Source: Halomonas sp.
GTDB taxonomy: Bacteria; Pseudomonadota; Gammaproteobacteria; Pseudomonadales; Halomonadaceae
Length of the DNA stretch: 64,000 bases
Reading direction: 5' to 3'
Assembly (NCBI RefSeq): GCF_029263665.1
Contig: NZ_JAJUFQ010000001.1
Location: 307,875-371,874 of the forward strand
The stretch's first letter is position 1, and each line of letters begins with the position of its first letter. The notes beneath the pieces were generated by a model. That model ran no database searches. It was not told the DNA's origin and saw only the letters and a program-made list of their open reading frames with translations. Of the stretch, positions 15,628-25,515 are shown piece after piece. The position numbers and the translations under genes were made by a program.

Positions 15628-16911
15628 TCAGCTCTTCCGTGACATGGCACGATGGGCAATATCACCCCGACAGAAAGCACCTTCGAAAGAAATGGCCTCC
15701 ACACCACGATATGCAAGCTCTCGGGCTTTCGCCACATCATCGCCTAATGCAGTGACACAAAGCACACGCCCGCCAGATGTCACCAATTGTCCATCCTGGT
15801 GCCTGGTACCAGCATGGAACACCTTACAGCCAAGCGCTTCAGCAGCCTCGATGCCGTTGATGACATCACCTTTACGGTAGCTTCCGGGATAACCTTGTGC
15901 CGCCATCACCACGCCAATGGCCGGCTGCGAGCTCCAGTGGCAATCACGCCCGGCCAGCTGGCCACGAGCCCCTGCCTGACAAAGCTCAGCCAGATCACTC
16001 TCCAGACGCAGCATGATCGGCTGGGTTTCAGGGTCACCAAAACGGCAGTTGTATTCGATGACCTTCGGCTGACCATCCGGAGTGATCATCAGTCCCGCAT
16101 AAAGGAAACCTGTATAGGGATGCCCCTCGGAAGCCATGCCGCGTACGGTAGGTTCGATGACCTCGTCCATGATGCGCAGATAGACATCGCTGGTGACCAC
16201 CGGCGCGGGAGAATAGGCTCCCATGCCGCCCGTGTTGGGCCCTGTGTCTCCCTCGCCAACACGCTTGTGATCCTGACTGGTCGCCATCGGCACGATGTGC
16301 TCACCATCGACCATGACGATGAAGCTGGCTTCCTCACCTTCCAGGAATTCCTCGATCACCACCCGTGCACCGGCATCACCGAAGGCGTTGGCTTCCAGCA
16401 TGTCGCGAACAGCCGCTTCCGCATCATCGAGGGTCTCTGCCACGATGACCCCCTTGCCAGCCGCCAGGCCATCAGCCTTGATCACGATGGGAGCGCCCTT
16501 CTCGGCCACATAGGCCAATGCTGGCTCCACTGCGGTAAAGGTCTGGTACTCGGCCGTGGGAATGGCATGGCGCGCAAGGAAGTCCTTGGTGAAGGCCTTG
16601 GAGCCTTCCAGTTGAGCCGCCCCCTGTGTCGGACCGAAGATATCCAGCCCGGCGTCACGAAAACGGTCGACGACGCCGGCCACCAGCGGAGCTTCCGGCC
16701 CGACGATGGTCAGGTCGATGGCTTCACTGCAGGCAAAGGCCACCAGCCCATCGAGGTCAAGCACATCAATATCGACATTGGTCAGACTAGCCTCACTGGC
16801 GGTACCGGCATTGCCAGGAGCAACGAATACCTCATCGGCCAGGGGCGATTGGGCGACCTTCCAGGCCAGGGCGTGTTCGCGGCCACCGCCGCCAATGATC
16901 AGGACCTTCAT
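15628..16911 (-). CDS. purD: Phosphoribosylamine-glycine ligase
   Basis: PurD (GARS) ligates glycine to phosphoribosylamine, the second step of purine synthesis. The 427-residue protein starts with MKVLIIGGGGREHALAWK, the glycine-rich N-domain, followed by the ATP-grasp domain with VIKADGLAAGKGVIVA near residue 140, EEFLEGEEAS, and NCRFGDPETQ near residue 290, the family signature. Length is standard. It stands apart from purH, which usually precedes it; phaR ends 109 bp upstream on the same strand. Confidence 0.97.
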   Translation of the reverse strand: MKVLIIGGGGREHALAWKVAQSPLADEVFVAPGNAGTASEASLTNVDIDVLDLDGLVAFACSEAIDLTIVGPEAPLVAGVVDRFRDAGLDIFGPTQGAAQLEGSKAFTKDFLARHAIPTAEYQTFTAVEPALAYVAEKGAPIVIKADGLAAGKGVIVAETLDDAEAAVRDMLEANAFGDAGARVVIEEFLEGEEASFIVMVDGEHIVPMATSQDHKRVGEGDTGPNTGGMGAYSPAPVVTSDVYLRIMDEVIEPTVRGMASEGHPYTGFLYAGLMITPDGQPKVIEYNCRFGDPETQPIMLRLESDLAELCQAGARGQLAGRDCHWSSQPAIGVVMAAQGYPGSYRKGDVINGIEAAEALGCKVFHAGTRHQDGQLVTSGGRVLCVTALGDDVAKARELAYRGVEAISFEGAFCRGDIAHRAMSRKS

Positions 16912-17019
16912 CCGCTCAACTACCTTTCGAGTGACAAACGAGGCGGCATTATGGCAGAAATCACCCGCTGCCGCTCAGACGCCTGAACAGGAGACCTGCA
17001 TCAGGAAGATGTCCGGTGC

Positions 17020-17490
17020 TCACTTCTTCTCGTCGTCATCCTTGCTCGAGGGGCCAGACATCGGGTTGGCCTGGCTGATGGTCTGCTGCCAGAAGCGCAT
17101 GTTCTCTTCCGCCAGTTCCCGCATCAGTTCCATCGGTGAATGGCGCATGGCCTGCTGCCATTGGTCCTGCATGCGCTTCTGCTGCTCCAGCATCAACCGC
17201 GTGCCTTGCTCCAGATAACGCGCCAGGGGCAAGGGCTGAGACATGGCATAGACTCGAATCAGCTGTTCCAGCAGGTCATTGGAAAACACCTCGGCCTCAC
17301 TATCGGCCTGTTCCTGCTCGATGATGATCGACAGCAGGATGGTTCGTGTCAGGTCCTCACCACTCTTGGCATCTTCGACACGAAAGGGAACCTCTTCGAG
17401 AATCAGACTGCGCAGATCTTCGAGAGTTACGTAACGGCTCTGTTCGGTATCATAGAGCCGACGATTGGCATACTTGCGAATTACACGCAC
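17020..17490 (-). CDS. phaR: Polyhydroxyalkanoate synthesis regulator PhaR
   Basis: PhaR binds polyhydroxyalkanoate granules and DNA and represses phasin and related genes when free polymer is absent. The N-terminus VRVIRKYANRRLYDT is the hallmark of the PHB accumulation regulatory domain; the rest is helical and ends in an acidic and lysine-rich tail (SSKDDDEKK). I choose the GTG at 17490, which has AGGAG 7 bases upstream and puts this hallmark at the N-terminus (156 residues). In-frame ATGs further up, such as 17535, lack that support. It is divergent from rsmE. No phasin or PHA synthase gene lies in the window. Confidence 0.88.
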   Translation of the reverse strand: MRVIRKYANRRLYDTEQSRYVTLEDLRSLILEEVPFRVEDAKSGEDLTRTILLSIIIEQEQADSEAEVFSNDLLEQLIRVYAMSQPLPLARYLEQGTRLMLEQQKRMQDQWQQAMRHSPMELMRELAEENMRFWQQTISQANPMSGPSSKDDDEKK

Positions 17491-17652
17491 GGCGCTGCTC
17501 CTGAAAGTCGGTGAGGAGTTGTCGAAAGCTCCCATGAGCCTCCATTTTGCATTGCGATACGCACCTTGCAAGATAATCCGGCACGAACTCGTTGCGATCT
17601 TATCGATCAACGCGGGCAATACTGTCTCAACCATCCTCAACGATGAGGTCCT

Positions 17653-18366
17653 ATGAACCTGATTTTGCTCGCCCAAGATGACATTGTGACCACGACACGG
17701 GCCCGTGTCAGAGACCCTCGTCGGTTAACCCACCTTCGTCAGGTCCATCGCGCAAAATGCGGCGACATCATGACACTAGGGGTCGAGAACGGTCTCCTGG
17801 GGCGCGGAGAACTACTGTCGCTGACAGATGAAGAGGCTTGTTTCGACATCTCGGCACTGGACCAGACGCCTCCGGCACCACTGCCGGTTCATCTCGTTCT
17901 GGCACTTCCCAGGCCACGGATGCTGGCTAGAAGCATAGAACATGCCACATCCCTCGGGGTCAAACGGCTCACGCTTCTGCATAGTCGACGAGTGGAAAAA
18001 AGCTACTGGCAGTCACCTGAGCTCGATCCCGCCAAGATCCATCAGCACCTGGTACTGGGCCTGGAGCAAGCCAGGGACACGATGATGCCCTCTGTCGAGA
18101 CAGCCAAAGGCTTTCGCCCGTTCGTCGAGGATCGCCTGCCAGAGTTGCTCAAGGGGCGTCGAGGCTTGCTCGCTCACCCAGGAATGTCCGTGGCCTGCCC
18201 AAGAGGCATCGACGACGAAGTGGTGTTGCTGATTGGCCCCGAAGGAGGGTTCATCGACTGGGAGGTAGAAAAAATGCTGGAAGCCGGCTGCGAAGGCATT
18301 CACCTCGGTGAGCGCATTCTAAGAGTCGAGACAGCAGTCACGGCTTTACTTGCCCGATTGTTTTAA
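17653..18366 (+). CDS. rsmE: 16S rRNA m3U1498 methyltransferase RsmE
   Basis: RsmE methylates N3 of U1498 in 16S rRNA of assembled 30S subunits. The 237-residue protein has the PUA-like N-terminus (LTHLRQVHRAKCGD) and the SPOUT trefoil-knot region in the C-terminal half, with LLIGPEGGFIDWEVE near residue 193 and LGERILRVETAVTALLA at the end, both diagnostic. It is divergent from phaR and converges on the retropepsin-like gene. Its stop is 4 bases before a terminator hairpin. Confidence 0.96.
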   Translation: MNLILLAQDDIVTTTRARVRDPRRLTHLRQVHRAKCGDIMTLGVENGLLGRGELLSLTDEEACFDISALDQTPPAPLPVHLVLALPRPRMLARSIEHATSLGVKRLTLLHSRRVEKSYWQSPELDPAKIHQHLVLGLEQARDTMMPSVETAKGFRPFVEDRLPELLKGRRGLLAHPGMSVACPRGIDDEVVLLIGPEGGFIDWEVEKMLEAGCEGIHLGERILRVETAVTALLARLF

Positions 18367-18370
18367 GATG

Positions 18371-18397
18371 AAAAAGGGCGCTGAAGAATCAGCGCCC
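18371..18397 (-). terminator. Rho-independent terminator of the retropepsin-like gene
   Basis: On the minus strand GGGCGCTG and CAGCGCCC form an 8-bp stem with a 6-base loop followed by five Ts. It lies directly after the stop codon at 18405. The stem may also stop convergent rsmE transcripts, but the plus-strand side lacks a T-run. Confidence 0.85.
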
Positions 18398-18404
18398 GAT
18401 ATGT

Positions 18405-19091
18405 TCATGCGTCGTCCTCGTTGTCTTCTGCGTCATCACCCTTGGCACTGTGATTTTCATCGGCGTCGTGGTTTTCATCAGCATCATCAAGATGTTCCTT
18501 GACGTTACCGTACTCACCTTCGCCATGATGTTCGATCACTGGAGAATCTTCGTCACAGGTCGGGTCGGTAATGAAGGTCTTGTTGACATCGAGCAGCCCC
18601 AGTTCACCGATCGTGCGCCTCCCCAGCAACACGGGATAGATCATGTCCTCGCGGTCCCGTAGGCTGAACTGTTCCTCATGGATGGTATCGCCCATGCAGA
18701 TCTTCATCAGCACCACCAGACGAGGATCTCGACCACCAGCCCCGCGCACGGCCATGTCGCGATAGACAGGCTTCTCCAGATGCTTCTCGAACACTTCACC
18801 GGTTTCTTCATCGGTCAGCTCAAGATCGAAGCGCACCCAGGGCACGTCATCTTTCTTGAACTCTTCAATGTTACGCGCATCCAGGGAAGACGTCAGAGCG
18901 CCACTATCCAACTTGGCCTTGACCTCAATATTCCAGGGCTCAATGGTGGCCTTCTCCACCCAGCCAAACACATCCACGCCTTCCTTATCGTGATCCGCCA
19001 GTGAAGGAGCAGAGATAAGCAGGGCCGACATGGCCAACAGCATCGGCGCCATGCGTCCGGCGTGTTTGAGAGGGGAAGTCGAAAACGTCAT
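18405..19091 (-). CDS. Periplasmic retropepsin-like protein (COG4067 type) with acidic histidine-rich tail
   Basis: The 228-residue protein has a signal peptide (cleavage expected after SLA, near residue 32) and one retropepsin-like domain. KAKLDSGALTSSLDA near residue 60 is the aspartic-protease-type D-S-G-A loop, and YPVLLGRRTIGELGLLDV closes the fold. Members are often named putative ATP-dependent zinc proteases by old annotation transfer; the sequence shows no zinc or ATP motif. The last 35 residues are almost all Asp, Glu, His, Asn and Gly, with DADENH occurring twice. The ATG at 19091 has AGGA upstream, unlike the ATG two codons before. Substrate unknown. Confidence 0.8.
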   Translation of the reverse strand: MTFSTSPLKHAGRMAPMLLAMSALLISAPSLADHDKEGVDVFGWVEKATIEPWNIEVKAKLDSGALTSSLDARNIEEFKKDDVPWVRFDLELTDEETGEVFEKHLEKPVYRDMAVRGAGGRDPRLVVLMKICMGDTIHEEQFSLRDREDMIYPVLLGRRTIGELGLLDVNKTFITDPTCDEDSPVIEHHGEGEYGNVKEHLDDADENHDADENHSAKGDDAEDNEDDA

Positions 19092-19221
19092 GGTCATTCC
19101 TCATCAAGCACCCCCCATCATGGGCGGTACAGGGTTTGGTTTCCTTGATGCGTTGCGCTTCTGATATACGCGATGGCCTGATAGCTCAATGACATCGATC
19201 AGAACTTCGGCGTAAGACACC

Positions 19222-20499
19222 TTAACGGTTCAGGCGTTCCAATACCGTCAAGGTCGCAAAACCGTCAGGCACCAGCCCTTGGTCACGCTGCCAGGCCCGC
19301 AAGCCTTCACGCGTGTTGGGGCCAAGGATGCCATCTGGCGTTCCTACCTCATACCCTAACGCTCCAAGACGGGCTTGCATTTCCTGTATCTGGGAGCGAC
19401 TCAACGGCTTCTCGTTCCTGGGCCAACTGCCCTGAATCCCTGGGCGACCGGCGATACGGTCGCTGAGTGTCGCAACGGCAAGTCCATAACTGGTGGCATT
19501 GTTGTAGCGCAGGATAGCGCGGAAGTTCGGCCCTACCAGAAATGCAGGACCTTGAGCTCCTCCGGGGGTGATCACCGAAGCTTCAGCAAAAGCCGGCAAA
19601 CTCCCTCCATTGAGCGCCGTTACACCAAGACTGGCCCACTCTTGAGCAGAATGGCGGGTACTCAACTCAGTCTGGGAATAATCGAAGCCTTGTGGCAGCT
19701 TGACCTCGACACCCCAAGGCTGACCCTGTTGCCAACCAGCCTGATGCAGATAGTTGGCTGTCGATGCATAGACATCGGGAATACTGCCCCAGATGTCACG
19801 GTGCCCATCGCCATCACCATCCTTGGCATAGGTGATGAAACTGGAAGGGATGAACTGAGTGTGTCCCATGGCGCCGGCCCAGGATCCTTTCATGCGCTCA
19901 GGAGAGATATCGCCCGCTTGAATGATCTTGAGTGCGGCCAGCAGCTCATCGTGAGCCCAATCCCGTCGCCGGCCTTCATAGGCCAGTGTCGCCAATGCAT
20001 CAAGGGTGGAGAAATCACCAAAGTTCTGGCCAAAGCTGCTTTCGATTCCCCAGATCGCCGTGACCACTTCAGCAGGCACACCATACTGCGATTCAGCTGC
20101 ACGGGCGGCAGCATTATTGTCCGCCAGTTTGCTACGGCCCAGGGAAACCCGAGAATCGGAGACCGCGCCATCGAGATATTCCCAGATCGGCCGCACAAAC
20201 TCAGGCTGAGCCCCATCGAGCTCGATCACCCGTGAACTGAAGCGTACACCGTCAAAGGCCCGTTGCAGGGTGTCCTCGCTGATACCTGCGGCAAGCGCCT
20301 CTTGACGGAATGCATCACGCCATTGTTCGAAGTTCTGGAACTGAGCGCTCGGCGCAGTGGCATGAGACGCTTCCTTAGTTTGCGTTACTGCTTGCTCCTT
20401 CTGCTCTGGCGCTGCCGGAGAGTCGGGTACGGCAGCCGAACTCTGGCAACCAGTCAGCGAAGCAATCAAAAGAGCTGGAACCATTACACGTGTCAGCAT
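19222..20499 (-). CDS. mltB: MltB-type membrane-bound lytic murein transglycosylase
   Basis: This lipoprotein cleaves the MurNAc-GlcNAc bond of peptidoglycan with formation of 1,6-anhydro-MurNAc, the product whose sugar AmgK/MurU can recycle. The start at 20499 gives a lipoprotein signal with lipobox LTGC and acylated C18. The GH103 catalytic domain follows, with catalytic Glu at E153 in AIWGIESSFG and the block GSWAGAMGHTQFIPS. A C-terminal peptidoglycan-binding domain (about 368-425; ARLGALGYEVGTPDGILGPN) is present, as in SltB-like relatives. In-frame codons upstream to 20727 are unlikely to be used. Confidence 0.9.
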   Translation of the reverse strand: MLTRVMVPALLIASLTGCQSSAAVPDSPAAPEQKEQAVTQTKEASHATAPSAQFQNFEQWRDAFRQEALAAGISEDTLQRAFDGVRFSSRVIELDGAQPEFVRPIWEYLDGAVSDSRVSLGRSKLADNNAAARAAESQYGVPAEVVTAIWGIESSFGQNFGDFSTLDALATLAYEGRRRDWAHDELLAALKIIQAGDISPERMKGSWAGAMGHTQFIPSSFITYAKDGDGDGHRDIWGSIPDVYASTANYLHQAGWQQGQPWGVEVKLPQGFDYSQTELSTRHSAQEWASLGVTALNGGSLPAFAEASVITPGGAQGPAFLVGPNFRAILRYNNATSYGLAVATLSDRIAGRPGIQGSWPRNEKPLSRSQIQEMQARLGALGYEVGTPDGILGPNTREGLRAWQRDQGLVPDGFATLTVLERLNR

Positions 20500-20796
20500 G
20501 GCGAAAGCAGTCCTTGGCAGTCGAATTGCTCCGCATGATGACCCAGCTATCGATGTCATTCCAGTCACAAGCTCACAACAGAGCGTTCTTCCCATTTTGA
20601 TATACCTTCCATACCTGACTGCCCGAGCCATACGATTTCCGAAAAGCAGCCAGAAAGATGGAGAGAAAAGGTTGAAAACTGAACAGGAAGCGAGACGTTC
20701 AACTTTCGGGTAAAGTGGGACCGCCATCGAGGATGAGCCGAGCTGTACACCAGCCTTCTCTCATCACGTTCAATGACCGCGCAGGATGACCGACCG

Positions 20797-23664
20797 ATGA
20801 CATTGCTTTGGATCCCAATGCTGACTTTGCTGGGTGTGCTCGTACCCGCATTGACAGCTCAACGAGGCCGGCCAATATGCACCTTGGCGACCGCCGCCCT
20901 TCCTACTCTGGCACTGATCCTGACTCTGGCTCAGTTTCCCGCCATTGCCGATGGAGAATATCCCAGAGTCGCGCTGGAATGGATGCCACAGCTCGGTCTC
21001 GATCTGGCCTTTCGTCTTGATGGGCTGTCACTGCTATTCAACATCCTGATCCTCGGCATCGGTTTGTTGATTCTGCTCTATGCCCACTATTACCTGGACA
21101 AGAGTGAAAGCCATGGGCGTTTCTACGCTTATCTGATCCTGTTCATGGCGTCCATGGTCGGCATCGTCATGGCCGACAACCTGCTGGTCCTGTGGGTCTT
21201 CTGGGAAATGACCAGCCTGTCGTCCTTTCTCCTGATCGGCTTCTGGTCTCACCGCAGTGAAGCGCGCAAGGGCGCGCGCATGGCCATGACCGTGACCGGA
21301 GCGGGAGGCCTCGCCTTGCTGGCAGGTTTTCTGTTGCTGGGGGATATCGTCGGCAGCTTCGACATGCAGACCGTACTCGACAGTGCCGACCTCATCCTCG
21401 CGGATCCTCGTTATCCGCTGGTGTTGATCCTGGTTCTGCTCGGCGCCTTCACGAAATCTGCCCAGTTTCCTTTCCACTTCTGGTTGCCCCATGCCATGGC
21501 GGCGCCGACGCCAGTATCGGCCTATCTGCACTCTGCAACGATGGTCAAGGCCGGCATTTTCCTGATGGCCCGCCTGCACCCTGCCCTGGCCGGCAGCGAA
21601 CTATGGACGGCGCTGGTGGCAGTCATCGGTATCACCACCATGGTCTATGCCGCCTGGTTCGCTCTCGTCGAGTCCGACCTGAAGGGTATCCTGGCATTCT
21701 CAACCGTCAGCCATCTCGGCCTGATTACGGTGCTGCTGGGCATCGGCAGTCCGATGGCCGTACTGGCAGCGCTCTTCCACATTCTCAACCATGCCACCTT
21801 CAAGGCAGCCTTGTTCATGTGTTCGGGGATCATCGACCACGAGGCTGGTACCCGAGACCTCTCACGGCTGGGCAAGCTGGCCAAGGCCATGCCAATCACC
21901 TGCCTGGTGATGAGCATCGCAGGCGCCGCCATGGCTGGCTTCCCCTTGTTCAATGGCTTTCTGTCCAAGGAGATGTTCTTCGAGTCCACTCTGCATACTC
22001 AGGCGCTGGGCGGCCTGAGCCTGATATTACCGGTGCTGGCCACCATCGGCGGAGCGCTTTCTGTGGGCTACTCCGTACGCCTGGTGCATGCGGTGTTCTT
22101 CGCCGAACCGCGCCATGCTCCTCCCAAGCACCCCCATGAGCCACCGCGCCTAATGCGGGCTCCTGCAGAGCTGCTGGCCGCACTGTGCGTAGCGATAGGA
22201 TTGTTTCCGGCCCTGATGGCCACCTGGCTGCTGGCTCCTGCTGTGGAAGCCGTGCTGCAGGCGCCTCTGGAGTTCCATCTGGCCATTTGGCATGGCTTCA
22301 ACCTGCCCTTGGCCATGAGCGGGGCCGCTGCCGCTGCCGGCATCACGGCCTATGTGCTGCACCGATATATCCGGCGTTTCATTCGCGATTTCCCGTCACG
22401 TAATGCCAATCTGATTTTCGAAGGTACTGTCCAGTACATCTCCGACAAAGCCGAGGTGGTAACAGAGTTCTTCGATAATGGCTCGTTGCAGCGCTTCATG
22501 GCGCTCTTGATTGGCACTGCCCTATTGATGGGCGCCATCGGTCTGTTCCAGGTAGAAACGCTGACCGGTCCCAAAGGCAATCAGCCCCTGGATGGTGTCT
22601 TGATCCTTGGCGCGGTGCTGTTGATCTTCACGGGTATCGGCACAGCGGTCACTCACCGACAGCGCCTGCTTTCGTTGATCATGCTGTCGGTGGTGGGCCT
22701 GATCGTATCACTGACCTTTGCCCGCTTCTCTGCGCCTGACCTGGCATTGACACAGTTGTCGGTGGAAGTGGTGACAATGATCCTGCTGATGCTGGCACTA
22801 TTCTTCCTGCCCCAGAAGACGCCTAGGGAATCCTCCCCCGGCCGTTCACTGCGCGATGTCATCATGTGCAGCGGCCTTGGCGTCGTGATTGCGGCACTCA
22901 ACTATGCCGTACTGACCCGCGACACCAGCACCATCTCCTCCTTTTTCCTCGAGAATAGTGTGCCTGGTGGCGGCGGTCATAATGTGGTCAACGTCATCCT
23001 GGTGGACTTCCGCGGCTTCGATACTTTGGGAGAGATCACGGTCCTGGCCATTGCCGGCCTGGCCATTCTCAAACTGCTCAACCGTTTGCGTCTGTTCATG
23101 CCACACAGCGACAGTGACGGCCGCATCTGGTGCCCTGACCGTTACCCGATGATTCTGACCACGGTATCTCAGCCTGTTCTGCCACTGGCTCTGTTGGTCT
23201 CCGTATTCATCTTCCTGCGCGGCCATAACCTTCCAGGTGGAGGCTTCATCGCAGGCTTGATCACGGCAGTGGGCTTGATCCTGGTCTACATGGCTCGAGG
23301 AGTGGATTGGACCCAGCAGCGCCTGGCGTTCCCCTATCAACCGATCGCCATCCTGGGGGTCGGCATCGCCACGCTTACTGGCTTTGGCAGTTGGTTGTTC
23401 GGCTATCCATTCCTGACCTCATCCTATGACCACTTCCATATTCCGTTGATCGGCGATCTGGAGCTGGCCACGGCTCTGCTGTTTGATCTGGGCGTCTACC
23501 TGGCCGTCGTGGGTGCCACCCTGATGATTCTCGCCAACCTCGGCAAGGTGACGACTTCCCACCGACCGAGCAAGGACGATTCAACGCCCATTCCGAGTGG
23601 CTTGCACCGTACCGATGTTATCGACGCAGCCAACCCGAAACCCGATGCCAAGGAGACCGTGTGA
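20797..23664 (+). CDS. mrpA: Mrp Na+/H+ antiporter, fused subunits A and B
   Basis: MrpA is the largest membrane subunit of the multi-subunit monovalent cation/H+ antiporter and is related to NuoL of complex I. The protein (955 residues from the ATG at 20797; an ATG eight codons earlier is possible) has about 20 hydrophobic segments, with the NuoL-like core ([45 protein letters not shown]) in the first half. From about residue 800 it continues into an MrpB domain with the block [19 protein letters not shown]. Fusion of A and B is the form known as group 2 (Pha-type) systems. It opens a six-gene operon with overlapping genes. Confidence 0.94.
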   Translation: MTLLWIPMLTLLGVLVPALTAQRGRPICTLATAALPTLALILTLAQFPAIADGEYPRVALEWMPQLGLDLAFRLDGLSLLFNILILGIGLLILLYAHYYLDKSESHGRFYAYLILFMASMVGIVMADNLLVLWVFWEMTSLSSFLLIGFWSHRSEARKGARMAMTVTGAGGLALLAGFLLLGDIVGSFDMQTVLDSADLILADPRYPLVLILVLLGAFTKSAQFPFHFWLPHAMAAPTPVSAYLHSATMVKAGIFLMARLHPALAGSELWTALVAVIGITTMVYAAWFALVESDLKGILAFSTVSHLGLITVLLGIGSPMAVLAALFHILNHATFKAALFMCSGIIDHEAGTRDLSRLGKLAKAMPITCLVMSIAGAAMAGFPLFNGFLSKEMFFESTLHTQALGGLSLILPVLATIGGALSVGYSVRLVHAVFFAEPRHAPPKHPHEPPRLMRAPAELLAALCVAIGLFPALMATWLLAPAVEAVLQAPLEFHLAIWHGFNLPLAMSGAAAAAGITAYVLHRYIRRFIRDFPSRNANLIFEGTVQYISDKAEVVTEFFDNGSLQRFMALLIGTALLMGAIGLFQVETLTGPKGNQPLDGVLILGAVLLIFTGIGTAVTHRQRLLSLIMLSVVGLIVSLTFARFSAPDLALTQLSVEVVTMILLMLALFFLPQKTPRESSPGRSLRDVIMCSGLGVVIAALNYAVLTRDTSTISSFFLENSVPGGGGHNVVNVILVDFRGFDTLGEITVLAIAGLAILKLLNRLRLFMPHSDSDGRIWCPDRYPMILTTVSQPVLPLALLVSVFIFLRGHNLPGGGFIAGLITAVGLILVYMARGVDWTQQRLAFPYQPIAILGVGIATLTGFGSWLFGYPFLTSSYDHFHIPLIGDLELATALLFDLGVYLAVVGATLMILANLGKVTTSHRPSKDDSTPIPSGLHRTDVIDAANPKPDAKETV

Positions 23665-23665
23665 T

Positions 23666-24010
23666 ATGGAACTGCTTTATGCCATCACCACCGGCGTGCT
23701 CAGCGCCAGCGGCCTGTACTTGACGCTGCGCGGACGAACCTTTCCGGTTGTCGTAGGGCTGACGCTGCTGTCCTATGCCGTCAACTTGTTCCTGTTTTCC
23801 ATGGGTGGCCTGACATCAAACGCTCCCGCCATCATCGGAGACAGCAGCCACTACTCTGATCCCCTGCCTCAGGCACTGGTGCTGACCGCCATCGTCATCG
23901 GCTTTGCCATGACAGCCTTCGCCGTCATTCTGGCCATGCGTGCCCGTGGCGACATGGGCAACGATCACGTGGATGGCCGCAAGGCCGAGGATCGAGGGGA
24001 ACGTCGCTGA
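23666..24010 (+). CDS. mrpC: Mrp Na+/H+ antiporter subunit C
   Basis: MrpC is a small three-helix membrane subunit related to NuoK. The 114 residues show GVLSASGLYLTLRGR, a middle hydrophobic segment and the conserved DPLPQALVLTAIVIGFAMTAF block containing an intramembrane region needed for cation transport in the family. The ATG at 23666 lies one base after the mrpA stop and has AGGAG upstream inside the mrpA end. Its stop overlaps the mrpD start (TGATG). The charged tail (RKAEDRGERR) is cytosolic by prediction. Confidence 0.94.
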   Translation: MELLYAITTGVLSASGLYLTLRGRTFPVVVGLTLLSYAVNLFLFSMGGLTSNAPAIIGDSSHYSDPLPQALVLTAIVIGFAMTAFAVILAMRARGDMGNDHVDGRKAEDRGERR

Positions 24011-25515
24011 TGTCACACCTGATCATCCTTCCCATCGTTCTGCCGCTCGCCGCAGCCGTGATACTGCTGCTGGCACGTTTTGGCGCCTTCACCCGACGCC
24101 TGCTAGCGCTCATTGCCACCGGCGCCTTGCTGATCACCTGCGTCATGCTGGTAGGCAAAGCCAGCCAAGGGGAAGTGCTCTATTATGCTCTTGGCAACTG
24201 GCAGCCTCCCTTTGGCATCGTCCTGGTACTGGACAGACTCTCTGCACTGATGGTGACAGTCACCGCCATCCTGTCCATGGGTTGCGTGATCTTTGCCTGT
24301 GGCGGCGATGACGAGAAGGGAAGCAACTTCCATGGCCTGTTTCAGCTCCAGCTCATGGGCATCAACGGAGCCTTCCTGACAGGCGATCTGTTCAACCTCT
24401 TCGTCTTCTTCGAAGTCCTGCTACTCGCCTCCTATGCCCTGCTGGTACATGGAGGTGGACGTGATCGTATCCAGTCAGCCGTGCATTATGCTGTGCTCAA
24501 CCTGGCGGGATCAGCGCTGTTCCTGATTGCCGTAGGCATGCTGTACGGCGCCACCGGCACGCTCAACATGGCCGACATGGCTCGAGCGGTGAGCATGATG
24601 GACCCGGAGCGTAACGGGCTGGTCGTGGCCGGAGCATTGATGCTTCTAGTGGTCTTCGGTCTCAAGGCTGCCATCCTGCCACTGTACTTCTGGTTGCCCC
24701 GCACTTATGCCAGTGCTCCAGCACCAGTGGCAGCCCTGTTTGCTGTCATGACCAAGGTCGGGATCTATGCCATTCTACGCGTCTATTCCCTGATCTTTGG
24801 CAACCAGGCCGGTAGCCTGGAAGCTCTGGAACAGCCCTGGGTATGGTGGATGGCACTAGCGACACTGGTCATTGCCGCCATCGGTGTGCTGGCTGCCAGG
24901 GATCTACGCCTGCTGGTGGCTTATCTCGTGCTGGTCTCAGTGGGAACCCTGCTGGCTGGCCTGGGCATGCATTCACCTCAAGCTACCTCTGCGCTCCTGT
25001 TCTATCTGGTACATACCACTCTGGTCACCGGTGGCCTATTCCTGCTTGCCGAGATGATCGGTCTGCAGCGTGGCAAAGCTGGCACTCGTCTGGTCAAGGG
25101 CCGCATTCCCACTCATGCGACAGCCCTCGGCCTGCTGTTCCTGCTTGGTGCGATTGCAGTGGCAGGTTTGCCGCCCCTCTCCGGCGCCTTCGCCAAGGCC
25201 ATGCTGCTGGCAGCAGCAGAAGGCGTTCAGCGCGCCTGGCTGTGGCCACCGCTGTTGGTTGCCGGATTATGTGCCCTCATAGCATTATCTCGGGCAGGCT
25301 CGACACTGTTCTGGCGTAGTCAGGAAAGCGACAACGCCGATGACCAGTTGTCCGGCTGGCATTGGGCCGGCACAGCGTGGCTGCTGATCGCCTCCCCTTT
25401 GCTGGTCGTTCTGGCCGGCCCCCTGGCCACTTACACAGAAGCGGCAGCGGCTCAGCTCAATGATCCTTCAGCCATAATTCAAGCCCTTCTTCCCACTGAG
25501 GAGGATGCCCCATGA
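24010..25515 (+). CDS. mrpD: Mrp Na+/H+ antiporter subunit D
   Basis: MrpD is a 501-residue membrane subunit related to NuoM/NuoN, with about 14 hydrophobic segments. Recognisable blocks are FNLFVFFEVLLLASYALLVHG near residue 126, with the conserved Glu, and LKAAILPLYFWLPRTYASAPAPVAALFAVMTKVG near residue 218, holding the Lys residues of the proton path. It overlaps mrpC by one base and mrpE by four, which suggests tight coupling to give the fixed stoichiometry of the complex. Confidence 0.95.
   Translation: MSHLIILPIVLPLAAAVILLLARFGAFTRRLLALIATGALLITCVMLVGKASQGEVLYYALGNWQPPFGIVLVLDRLSALMVTVTAILSMGCVIFACGGDDEKGSNFHGLFQLQLMGINGAFLTGDLFNLFVFFEVLLLASYALLVHGGGRDRIQSAVHYAVLNLAGSALFLIAVGMLYGATGTLNMADMARAVSMMDPERNGLVVAGALMLLVVFGLKAAILPLYFWLPRTYASAPAPVAALFAVMTKVGIYAILRVYSLIFGNQAGSLEALEQPWVWWMALATLVIAAIGVLAARDLRLLVAYLVLVSVGTLLAGLGMHSPQATSALLFYLVHTTLVTGGLFLLAEMIGLQRGKAGTRLVKGRIPTHATALGLLFLLGAIAVAGLPPLSGAFAKAMLLAAAEGVQRAWLWPPLLVAGLCALIALSRAGSTLFWRSQESDNADDQLSGWHWAGTAWLLIASPLLVVLAGPLATYTEAAAAQLNDPSAIIQALLPTEEDAP

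Noticed and set aside
15787..16986. A 399-codon open frame on the plus strand opposite purD
   Set aside because: Antisense shadow of purD, with low-complexity His/Asp-rich translation and no domain.
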